Source: an uncultured Clostridia bacterium | GTDB taxonomy: Bacteria > Bacillota > Clostridia > Oscillospirales > Ruminococcaceae | DNA length: 64,000 bases | NCBI GenBank assembly: GCA_947624675.1 | Contig: CANQLI010000002.1 | Location: 124,001-188,000, forward strand | Direction of reading: 5' to 3' | Shown: one piece after another, positions 24,234-33,500 of the stretch | How positions within the stretch are numbered: position 1 is the stretch's first letter | How the letters are laid out: every line of letters starts with the position of its first letter | The notes under the pieces: model-generated | What the model was told of the DNA's origin: nothing | The model's database searches: none | What the model saw: the letters and a program-made list of their open reading frames with translations, nothing else | Position numbers and translations under genes: made by a program

Positions 24234-25300
24234 CTTTACCTATAAATCTGCCTGTCTCAATAATATTGTACATTATTTTGGCAGCAGCCGTTGTTTTGAT
24301 CTCAACAAAGCTTGCGGATTATGTAGACCTTATAGACAAAAAAACCGATATAGCCGGAGCATTTATAGGCGGAGTTGTGCTGGCGGCTGTAACAAGCCTT
24401 CCCGAGCTATTTACATCAATATCGGCGGTCGTTATTGTAAGACAGCCTGATCTCGTCATAGGAAATATATTGGGTAGCAATATTTTTAATGAAACGATAC
24501 TTGGAGTAATTCTTGTATTTTGTGCTAAAGCATTTTCAAAATCACAGGTGGGCACAAGCCATATTAAAACAACATTGTTTACGGTGTTTATCTTCTTTCT
24601 TATGATACTTTCGTCTGTTCTTGGAATAGATTACACTATACTTAACATAAGCGTGTATTCGGTAGTTATTATCGTAACATATGCGCTGTCTATCAAATTT
24701 ATGGCAACAGATAAGACCGACAGCGATGAAACGACAGACTCAAAGCTCACTATAATGCAGATAATTACAAGATTTATAATACTTGCGCTTGTTCTTGTAA
24801 GCTCTTCGGTGCTGCTTACACTGGTAACCGATTCTTTACAGGAAAACCTGAACAAAGCCGGAATAAACCTTGGAAAGACCGTTGCCGGAGCTCTGTTTTT
24901 AGGAGTTGCAACAAGTCTCCCGGAGCTGACGAGCGCAATAACGCTTGTAAAGAAGAAAAACTACAATGCAGCCGTCGGAGACCTTCTGGGAAGCGGAGTT
25001 TTCAACTTCTTTATCCTCTCAGTTGCTGATATTCTTTACAGCGGCGGTTCGGTTTACGGCAGCAACACATCTTTAGGACACAGGTTCGGTATTAAAAATA
25101 TATTCTCTCACATAAGTGACTTTGACAGCACCGGTATTCTCACGATATTCGGAACATTAGCAACTATCCTTGTAATGTCGGTTCTGCTGATACACATTCG
25201 TGCGAGCAAAAGGAAAAGCTCACCTGTGCTTATTTACAGGATTTTAGGATTCGGAGTACTCTGCTGTTATCTGCTTTTTATTGTATTATCCTCTATGTGA
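24230..25300 (+). CDS. Sodium/calcium exchanger-type membrane transporter (CaCA family)
   Basis: 356 residues with two inverted alpha repeats. The first is GGVVLAAVTSLPELFTS through GNILGSNIFNETIL; the second is LFLGVATSLPELTSA through GDLLGSGVFNFFIL. The T/S-S-L-P-E and G-S-N/G-x-F-N signatures line the ion path in YrbG/NCX-like exchangers. About ten membrane segments. The ion pair (Na+, H+, Ca2+ or other) is not determined by sequence. Overlaps the upstream amidohydrolase by 4 bases. Confidence 0.88.
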   Translation: MTLPINLPVSIILYIILAAAVVLISTKLADYVDLIDKKTDIAGAFIGGVVLAAVTSLPELFTSISAVVIVRQPDLVIGNILGSNIFNETILGVILVFCAKAFSKSQVGTSHIKTTLFTVFIFFLMILSSVLGIDYTILNISVYSVVIIVTYALSIKFMATDKTDSDETTDSKLTIMQIITRFIILALVLVSSSVLLTLVTDSLQENLNKAGINLGKTVAGALFLGVATSLPELTSAITLVKKKNYNAAVGDLLGSGVFNFFILSVADILYSGGSVYGSNTSLGHRFGIKNIFSHISDFDSTGILTIFGTLATILVMSVLLIHIRASKRKSSPVLIYRILGFGVLCCYLLFIVLSSM

Positions 25301-25359
25301 GCTTAACGGGTATTTAAATAAGTAATAACCAAATTTATAAATTTTTACGGAGAAATCAT

Positions 25360-27498
25360 ATGTCAAACAAGGTATACGAAAACAGAGAGCTTTCTTGGCT
25401 GAAATTTAATCAGCGTGTTTTAGAGGAGGCAAATGACAAGTCAACGCCACTTGGCGAAAGGCTTATGTTCTCATCTATATTTTCAAGCAATCTCGATGAA
25501 TTTTTTATGGTTCGTGTCGGATCGCTCCACGACAGTATGCTAATTGACGACAACGACCGCGACGGAAAAACCTTTATGAGACCTTCCGAACAATTAGATG
25601 CGATTTTTTCAAGGGTAAAGGAGCTTGTCGTTTTACACGGAAAGTCCTTTGAAAAAATAAGCGCAAAGCTAGAGTCAGCCGGTGTAAAGCGAATAAATCC
25701 CGAAAAGGCGTCAAAAGAGGATAAGGCTTTTGCGGATAAGTATTTCAAATACGAGATCAGTCCGTTTTTATCACCTCTTGTGGTAGATTCGCGTCATCCG
25801 TTCCCGTTTTTAAACGGAAAGAGCATCTATGCTGCCGCTCAGCTTACTTCAAGTGAAAATGAAAAGATCCTTGGAATAGTAGGAGCTTACGGAGTGTTTA
25901 ACAGAGTTATACTTTTCCCTTCCGATGAAAAATATACTATACGATATATGCTTACGGAAGACCTGATACTCCATAAAATGCACAAGCTGTTTGAGAATTA
26001 TGAAATTTCTGACAAGGCTCTTATCAGAGTAACACGAAATGCAGATATTGATGCAAACGAAGCGTTGTTTGACCACGAGCTTGATTTCAGAGCAAAAATG
26101 AGCGAGCTTATAAAAAAGCGTAAAAAGCTTTGCGCAGTCAGACTTCAGATGTCAAACAGCTTCAGCGACGATATGGTTAATATCCTTAGGAAAAAGCTTG
26201 ATATACACAAATCACAGATATTTGTCGAATCAGCTCCCCTTGATATGTCATTTGTATCGGATCTATTGGATATAATGAGAGAGAAATGCTCAAGTGAGCT
26301 GTTTTTCAAGCCGCACACCCCACAGCGTTCTATAATGATCGATGACCGGACACCTATGCTTAAACAGATCGAAAAGCGTGACATATTTCTTTCGTATCCA
26401 TACGAGAGCATAAAGCCGTTTATCAGACTTTTAAAAGAAGCGGCGCTTGATCCAACAGTAGCCTCGGTAAAGATAACTCTGTATCGTGTCGCAAAGAATT
26501 CACAGATAGTTGATGCCTTGATAGACGCGGCGGAAAACGGCAAGGATGTATTGGTTTTAGTAGAGCTGAGAGCAAGGTTTGACGAAGAAAATAATATCGG
26601 CTGGTCAAAGCGCCTTGAAAAATCAGGCGTAAAGGTAATTTACGGACCCGAGGATATGAAGGTGCATTCAAAGCTGCTTCTCATAACAAGAAGGTCCGGA
26701 AATCAGGTCAAATACACCGTTCAGGTAGGAACCGGAAATTACAATGAAAAAACCTCTGCGCTTTATACTGATGTATCCCTTATGACTTCTAACGAAGAGA
26801 TAGCAAAGGATGCGGCAGATGTTTTCAATGCACTTTCGACCGGCACTCTTGTCGAGGAATCAAAACATCTTCTGGTAGCTCCCCTTACTTTAAAGCAAAG
26901 AGTTCTAGAAATGATGGATGAGGAGATAATTAAAGCAATAAACGGTAAGCCGGCATATGTCGGAGCAAAGCTTAATTCTCTTACAGATAAACAGCTTATC
27001 AAAAAGCTTATAGAATGCTCCGAAGCTGGAGTTAAAGTAGAGCTTGTGATAAGAGGTATATGCTGTCTTATACCGGGGATAAAGGGTATCACCGATAACA
27101 TCACGGTAATTTCTATTGTTGGACGGTATCTTGAACACGCAAGATTTTACCTTTTCGGAGCATCTGACGAAAAAAAGGTATATATCTCTTCTGCGGATTT
27201 TATGACAAGAAACACTACGAAGCGTGTTGAGGTAGCCTGTCCGATATATGACCCTGAGATAAAAGCAAGAGTCATAGAAATGTTTGAGGTAATGTTAAAA
27301 GACAATGTTAAGGCCAGAGTTCTTGGTAAAGACGGTATTTACATAAAAAGAACATCAGATAACGGAGCTTTAAACTCTCAGGAGTACTTTTACAGTGAAG
27401 CAGTTATAAAAGCAGAAGCACAAAAAGAGGTCGAAGAAAGAAACAAAAACAGCGGCATATTAAATTGGATAAGAAATTTATTTAAAAGGCGATCATAA
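25360..27498 (+). CDS. ppk: Polyphosphate kinase 1
   Basis: 712 residues, full length, with the four PPK1 domains. The N-terminus has NRELSWLKFNQRVLEEA and FSSNLDEFFMVRVGSL. The phosphorylated histidine lies in DMKVHSKLLLITRR, and the second essential His in VGRYLEHARFYLF. VGTGNYNEKTSALYTD and SADFMTRNTTKRVEVACP follow. It reversibly makes polyphosphate from ATP. No exopolyphosphatase gene is adjacent. The stop and the next start overlap (TAATG), so it is cotranscribed with the MetH-activation gene. Confidence 0.96.
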   Translation: MSNKVYENRELSWLKFNQRVLEEANDKSTPLGERLMFSSIFSSNLDEFFMVRVGSLHDSMLIDDNDRDGKTFMRPSEQLDAIFSRVKELVVLHGKSFEKISAKLESAGVKRINPEKASKEDKAFADKYFKYEISPFLSPLVVDSRHPFPFLNGKSIYAAAQLTSSENEKILGIVGAYGVFNRVILFPSDEKYTIRYMLTEDLILHKMHKLFENYEISDKALIRVTRNADIDANEALFDHELDFRAKMSELIKKRKKLCAVRLQMSNSFSDDMVNILRKKLDIHKSQIFVESAPLDMSFVSDLLDIMREKCSSELFFKPHTPQRSIMIDDRTPMLKQIEKRDIFLSYPYESIKPFIRLLKEAALDPTVASVKITLYRVAKNSQIVDALIDAAENGKDVLVLVELRARFDEENNIGWSKRLEKSGVKVIYGPEDMKVHSKLLLITRRSGNQVKYTVQVGTGNYNEKTSALYTDVSLMTSNEEIAKDAADVFNALSTGTLVEESKHLLVAPLTLKQRVLEMMDEEIIKAINGKPAYVGAKLNSLTDKQLIKKLIECSEAGVKVELVIRGICCLIPGIKGITDNITVISIVGRYLEHARFYLFGASDEKKVYISSADFMTRNTTKRVEVACPIYDPEIKARVIEMFEVMLKDNVKARVLGKDGIYIKRTSDNGALNSQEYFYSEAVIKAEAQKEVEERNKNSGILNWIRNLFKRRS

Positions 27499-28091
27499 TG
27501 GAGCTTAACAGAATAGAAAGCATAAACAAGCGAGAAGCATTCAGATATATGGGTTTTAAGAACAATAAATCCCCTGACAAGCATTTTTTAGCACTTACAG
27601 ACGAGTGTGAAAAAATGGTGCTAGACTCAGCAAGACCAAAGCTGATATATAAAATATTCGATATTACATCAAGGTGTGACGATAAGGTAACGCTAAAAGA
27701 TACAAAGCTTGTGCTTGTCGGAAAAAATATCACCGAGCTTTTAAAGGAGTCCGAGCGATGCTGCGTGTTTGCTGCAACGCTTGGAGTTACGGTCGATGCA
27801 CTTATCCGCCGCCTTGAGATAAGCGATATAACACTTGGGTTTATTGCTGATAATCTTGCTTCCGCACTTATCGAACAGGTATGTGATAATGCACAGGATA
27901 CCATCAAAAAAAGCCTTGATAACGCTTTAATAACACCGCGCTTTTCCTGTGGATACGGAGATCTTCCGCTTTCGCTTCAGGTCGATTTTTTATCTGCACT
28001 TGACGCTCAGAATAAAATAGGATTGACAGTGACTGACACTATGATTATGGCACCGAGAAAGTCAGTTACTGCGGTATTCGGAATAAGGTAA
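27498..28091 (+). CDS. Stand-alone methionine synthase reactivation domain
   Basis: 197 residues resembling the C-terminal AdoMet-binding domain of cobalamin-dependent methionine synthase. RFSCGYGDLPLSLQ is the AdoMet-binding loop (RxSxGY in fused enzymes), and the tail LTVTDTMIMAPRKSVTAVFGI matches the fused domain's end. It would bind AdoMet to remethylate cob(II)alamin after accidental oxidation of MetH. It ends 10 bases before metH, which lacks this domain, so the two genes reconstruct one enzyme. Confidence 0.88.
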   Translation: MELNRIESINKREAFRYMGFKNNKSPDKHFLALTDECEKMVLDSARPKLIYKIFDITSRCDDKVTLKDTKLVLVGKNITELLKESERCCVFAATLGVTVDALIRRLEISDITLGFIADNLASALIEQVCDNAQDTIKKSLDNALITPRFSCGYGDLPLSLQVDFLSALDAQNKIGLTVTDTMIMAPRKSVTAVFGIR

Positions 28092-28101
28092 GGAAATTAT
28101 T

Positions 28102-30453
28102 ATGACATTAAGTGAACTATTAAATAACGAGTTTGTATATCTAGACGGCGGTTTGGGCACAATGCTGCAATCGCTTGGAATGAAAGCCGGAGAAAACCCC
28201 GTTTTATTAAATATAACTAATGAAGATATGGTAAAGAAAGTTATTTCAGGCTATGTAGCTGCTGGAAGCGACATAGTCTGTGCAAATACTTTCGGCTGCA
28301 ATTCATATAAACTTTCCGGCTCAGGCTATACTCCAAAGGACATAATCCCGAAAGCTATACAGCTTGCAAAGGAATGTGCCGGCAACAAAGCTCTTGTCGC
28401 GCTTGATGTTTCTCCGATAGGTATGCTTTGTGAGCCTAACGGTTCTATGACCTTTGAACAAGCGTACCAATATTATAAAGAACAGATAGTTTGTGCAAAA
28501 GATGCTGACATCATATACTTTGCGACACAGACAGACCTTTACGAGCTTAAAGCCGGTGTACTTGCCGCAAAAGAAAACAGCGATAAGCCTGTTATTTGCT
28601 CAATGTCCTTTGAAAAAAGCGGAAGGACATTTACGGGATGTGATCCTATATCTATGGTCACGACACTTAAGGGTCTTGGTGTTTCGGCTGTTGGACTTAA
28701 CTGTTCTCTCGGGCCGAGCGACCTTGCTGATGTGGTAAAAGAATTTTCGAGCTGTTCATCTCTTCCGATAATAGTTAAGCCAAATGCAGGTCTTCCCGAC
28801 CCTGTTACAAATAAATATTCAGTCTCAGCAGAAGAGTTTGCAAAACAAATGTCTGACCTTATACCGTTCGGCGTAAAGCTTGTCGGAGGCTGCTGCGGTA
28901 CTACTCCCGAACATATCAAAAAGCTAAAGGAATGCTTTGACAAAAATAAATATTGTAAGAACACACCTGTTATAACCAGCGCTGTATGCTCCGGCACAAA
29001 AACCGTCACTATTGACCGCCCGAGGATAATAGGAGAAAGGATAAATCCGACAGGAAAAAAGCGCTTTAAAGAGGCACTTATCAAAGGTGATATAGACTAT
29101 ATTCTCTCACAGGCTATTGAGCAAGCTTCTGCCGGAGCCGACATACTTGATGTAAATGTAGGCATACCAGAGATAGACGAAAAAGAAATGATGCCAAAGG
29201 TAATAAAGGCTATACAAAGCGTTACCGATCTTCCGCTACAGATCGACTCATCCGACCCCGAAGCATTGGAATCAGCCTTGCGTGTATACAACGGAAAACC
29301 CATCGTTAATTCGGTAAACGGAGAAGAGCGTTCGCTTGATTCGGTTCTGCCGATAGTAAAAAAATACGGTGCGGCTGTGGTCGGACTTACTCTTGATGAA
29401 AACGGGATACCAAAAAAAGCGGAAGACAGATTTGATATAGCGAAAAATATCCTAAAAAGAGCAGATAAACTAAACATTTCAAAAGAAAATGTATTTATCG
29501 ACTGCCTTACACTCACCGCATCTGCCGAACAGGAAGGCGTTACAGAAACATTAAAAGCGCTTCATAAGGTCAATCAGGAGCTTGGATTAAAAACAGTTCT
29601 CGGAGTCTCAAATATAAGCTTTGGTCTGCCTAACCGTCCGCTTATAAATCACACCTTTTTAACTATGGCTCTTGAAATGGGGCTTGACCTTCCTATAATA
29701 AATCCTAATATTAAAGAAATGACCGGCTCGGTCAGGGCATTTAATATGCTCAGCGGATACGACAAAAACGCAAAGAATTATATTGCCGAGTATTCTGACA
29801 CGGACACGGCAATCGTCAGTAGCGATACCGGCGAGATGACGATATTCAAAGCTGTTTTAAACGGACTTAAAAACGAAGCAAAAAGCATTACAGAAAATCT
29901 TCTTTTGAAAAAAGCACCACTAGACATAGTAAACGAAGATCTAATTCCTATTCTGGATAAAGCCGGAGAGGATTTTGAAAAGGGAAAAATATTTCTGCCT
30001 CAGCTTATTCTCGCTGCTTCTGGCGCACAGGCGTGCTTTGAAGTAATTAAAAATGCGCTGAGCGGCGATAAAACCAGCGTGTCCAAGGGAAGGATTATTC
30101 TCGCAACGGTAAAGGGCGACATACACGACATAGGAAAAAATATAGTAAAAGTTATTTTACAAAACTACGGGTATGATGTTATTGACCTCGGAAAGGATGT
30201 TCCTCCTGAGCTGATAGCTGAGACAGCAGTAAAGGAAAATATCCGACTTGTGGGTCTATCCGCACTGATGACTACCACCCTTCCGGCAATGGAAGAAACT
30301 ATTAAGCTTGTAAAGGAGAAAAAGCCTGATACAGTTGTATGGGTTGGCGGAGCGGTATTAACGCCTGATTACGCTGAAAAAATCGGCGCAGACTACTATA
30401 CCAAGGACGCCAAAGAATCAGTAGACCTTGCCAAAAAAATATTTTCCGACTGA
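28102..30453 (+). CDS. metH: Cobalamin-dependent methionine synthase, without reactivation domain
   Basis: 783 residues with three modules. The homocysteine-binding barrel (about 1-290) has GLNCSLGP and the zinc cysteines in VGGCCGTTPEH. The methyltetrahydrofolate (pterin) domain (about 310-570) has RIIGERINPTGKKRFKEAL, DVNVGIPEID and SNISFGLPNRPLINH. The cobalamin domain (about 590-783) carries the axial His in GDIHDIGKNIV and GLSALMTTTLPAMEETI. It transfers methyl from 5-methyl-THF to homocysteine. The fourth domain is supplied by the preceding gene. A strong terminator follows. Confidence 0.95.
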   Translation: MTLSELLNNEFVYLDGGLGTMLQSLGMKAGENPVLLNITNEDMVKKVISGYVAAGSDIVCANTFGCNSYKLSGSGYTPKDIIPKAIQLAKECAGNKALVALDVSPIGMLCEPNGSMTFEQAYQYYKEQIVCAKDADIIYFATQTDLYELKAGVLAAKENSDKPVICSMSFEKSGRTFTGCDPISMVTTLKGLGVSAVGLNCSLGPSDLADVVKEFSSCSSLPIIVKPNAGLPDPVTNKYSVSAEEFAKQMSDLIPFGVKLVGGCCGTTPEHIKKLKECFDKNKYCKNTPVITSAVCSGTKTVTIDRPRIIGERINPTGKKRFKEALIKGDIDYILSQAIEQASAGADILDVNVGIPEIDEKEMMPKVIKAIQSVTDLPLQIDSSDPEALESALRVYNGKPIVNSVNGEERSLDSVLPIVKKYGAAVVGLTLDENGIPKKAEDRFDIAKNILKRADKLNISKENVFIDCLTLTASAEQEGVTETLKALHKVNQELGLKTVLGVSNISFGLPNRPLINHTFLTMALEMGLDLPIINPNIKEMTGSVRAFNMLSGYDKNAKNYIAEYSDTDTAIVSSDTGEMTIFKAVLNGLKNEAKSITENLLLKKAPLDIVNEDLIPILDKAGEDFEKGKIFLPQLILAASGAQACFEVIKNALSGDKTSVSKGRIILATVKGDIHDIGKNIVKVILQNYGYDVIDLGKDVPPELIAETAVKENIRLVGLSALMTTTLPAMEETIKLVKEKKPDTVVWVGGAVLTPDYAEKIGADYYTKDAKESVDLAKKIFSD

Positions 30454-30476
30454 GCTTAGATATATATTTTTACAAT

Positions 30477-30514
30477 CAAACAGGACCGATGCGATAAAGC
30501 ATCGGTCCTGTTTT
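30477..30514. terminator. Terminator between metH and the dockerin protein gene
   Basis: CAGGACCGATGC (30481-30492) and GCATCGGTCCTG (30499-30510) form 12 perfect pairs with a 6-base loop, flanked by A/T tracts on both sides. It can serve both converging genes. Confidence 0.92.
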
Positions 30515-30539
30515 ACTTTTGATTATTCATCTTAAAAGC

Positions 30540-33500
30540 TTACCAGAGATTTTTCGTTCCCTTAACATGAGCGTTAATCATACCACAATCAGCAGTAGTA
30601 AGCAATGTGTCATAGTTTACATTCGCAACTATAAAATCATACTCGTCAAGCGTACTCGTCTGCCTTATATGAGCATTCACCCTACCTACATCGACTGTTG
30701 TGAGATTACCGTCACCGTTTATATCTCCGTAAAGCTTAAGTGTTGCATCAAGCTCCAATATCTCAGCGCCGGTTTTAACAGTATAGCTTCTCGGAGCACA
30801 GTTTTCCATTGAGAATGTGACCGTATAATGTCCCTCGTTAAGTGCGGGAACAGCATACTCCCCGTTTTCAAAAGTACCCGCATAAACTTCCTGACCACCA
30901 ACTGTAACAGAAATGCTGACAGGCTTGCTTATGTCAGAACCTGATATATTTACCGAGCCAACTATTGATGACTCAATAGATCCGGCAGGGATTATAACAT
31001 CTTCCTCTGTCAATTCAATGGTTCCGTCAGCGTCAGCAAACAATTTTTCGCAAACGCTACATTTATAATGCTCGATATAACCATCCTCATTTTCAGTCGG
31101 TGCCTTGTATTCGATGAGAGTAAGCTTGTGAGGCGCAAGGTCGGTAGCTATCGTTTCACGACTTATTTCTTCCTCACACACCGTACAGTAAACTACGGAA
31201 TCATATGCACCGTTTGTAGTACAGGTTGCCTCTACCTCGTTTTCGATAACAGGCTCATTCGGTGTGTGACCGAGTGCCTGAATAACGGTACTTTCGTTTC
31301 TGAGTCCACACACAGTACAGTGCTTTGATTTGCTACCATCAGTTGTACAAGTAGGCATAACATCAATTATGAAATCCTCTGTCCACTTGTGGTCCTCAAG
31401 GTCAAGTCCTTGTGTCTCTGTAAAGCCGCAAACCTCACACTCTCTCTGCTCGTTTGCAACACCTGAAGCACTCACTACTTCCTTCCATTCTCCAAAACTA
31501 TGTCCGTTTTTAGGAACATTAACAGTAGTGCGCTGTACCTCCGTCTCACAAACCGTACAATATACAACGAGGTCATATGAACCGTCAGACTCACAAGTAG
31601 CAGGCTTATCGTTTGTTTTCACCTCAACACCCGGAGTGTGCGGGATAGTATTGGTCATAATTGTTTTTCGACTGATCTCGTTGTCACAAGTCTTACAGTA
31701 TACAACCTCATCATACGAACCCTGGGCAGAACAGGTTGCCTTTACCTCGTTTTGTTTTACAGTATCGCCCTCAGTGTGACCGAGTGCCGAAAGAGTAACG
31801 CTTTCCTTTACAAGTCCGCATACCGTACATTTGATCGACTTGCTTCCTTCTGTTGTGCAGGTAGGCTGTACATCAGTAATATAGTCTGCCGACCAAGTGT
31901 GGTTTTCAAGGTCAGTTCCTTTTGTCTCCGTATATCCGCAAACCGTACATGATCTCTGTTGATTGGAAGCGCCTGTTGAGCTTAAAATTTCTTTCCAATC
32001 CCCGAACTGGTGATTGTATGCAGGATCAACTATCGTTTTGCGTTCAAGCTCCGTGCCGCAAACCGTACAGTTTACAACCTCGTCGTGTCTGCCCGGATCG
32101 TCACAGGTGGGTTTAACTATGCTGTTATGGTCTGTGAACTTTTCCCCAGGAGTATGTCCGAGTTCACTAACCGTGATATGCTCACGGCTCAGCTCGGTTC
32201 TACATACCTCACATGAGGTAACACTGTCATAAGAACCGCTTGATGTACAGGTTGGAGCAACTTCGTTTATCTTTACAGCTGCTCCGGCTTTATGCTCGGT
32301 TTTAGGAATTGTTGTGATTTCCTTTACCGCCTTACACTTCTTACAATGAATAGACTTACTTCCTTCCCTAGCACAGTTAGGTTCTCTATCCACAGTTGGA
32401 GTATCCTCCCAGTCGTGACTATCATTTCCGTTGTACTCAATCTCGGTGTATTTGCAGACTACACATTGGCGCTTTCTGCCGCTGCCGCCACACTCAGAAG
32501 AAGTAAATTCTTCCCATCCGCTAAGGAAAATGTGTCCGGAAGCTTTTGTTACAACCGTGTCCTTAAACATTTGAATACCGCACAGCTCACAAAATCCTAT
32601 TCTATCATATGAACCGTCAGTTGTACAGGTATTGTTTACCTCGTTTACAATTTTCACTTCACCGAGGCTGTGGCGCGGATTAACAATTACATTATATGTT
32701 GTGGTATTTCCGGCGAAATCTTCAGCGACAACCTTTCTGTTTGAAGTGTTAGTGCCTGTCGTAAGGGTAAATTTGCCATCAGCAGAGATTGGATCCACTC
32801 TTGAGCCGTTTACAAGAACCTGCTTAAGATTTTTGTCTGTAACAGTTACCGTCTGACTGTTGCAGTATGCTTTGCCGTCCTCGATACCGCTTATTACAGG
32901 AGCAGTTTCGTCTATAATGATTCCGCTTGAGCTTAGATACTCAATATTTCCTGCCTCATCGGTAAGCATTGCGTAAATGACATACTTACCCTCCTGAGTT
33001 ATCTGGAATGTATGACCGGAAGCTAGCTCCTTCCATTCAAGGTCTTTAAGCTCACTCTCGGTAATAACCTTATCGCTGATAAAGTATTTAATATCGACAT
33101 TTCCTACCTCAGAGTTGCTGTATGTTATCGAAACATCCTTAGCGGAATTAAAATATGTGTTAAAGGATATGTTTTCGCTAAAGCTTCCCCATACATTCTT
33201 ATCGCCGATTTTTATCTCACCGCCGATAGCATTACTGCTCTCAAAGTTAGCATAATACTGACGCTCACCGGTGCTTCCCTTTTTAATAGTAACTGTAGTA
33301 TTTGTATTGCCGGTAAGACCTGTTCCTCTCCAGCCAATAAACTTATATCCCGGTCTGGTAGGATTTTTAAGTGTTATATCGTTTGATTCAATATTATACT
33401 TTGTCGGATTATCTCCGCCTGATACAGTTCCGCCATTTAGTTCATAGCTTATAGTATACTCAATAGGCGTACCCTTTCCGTAAGCCTTAGTATCCCCTGT

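Noticed and set aside
31330-32232. Several plus-strand open frames opposite the CxxC array
   Set aside because: They are antisense shadows of the repeats and repeat among themselves only because the array does.
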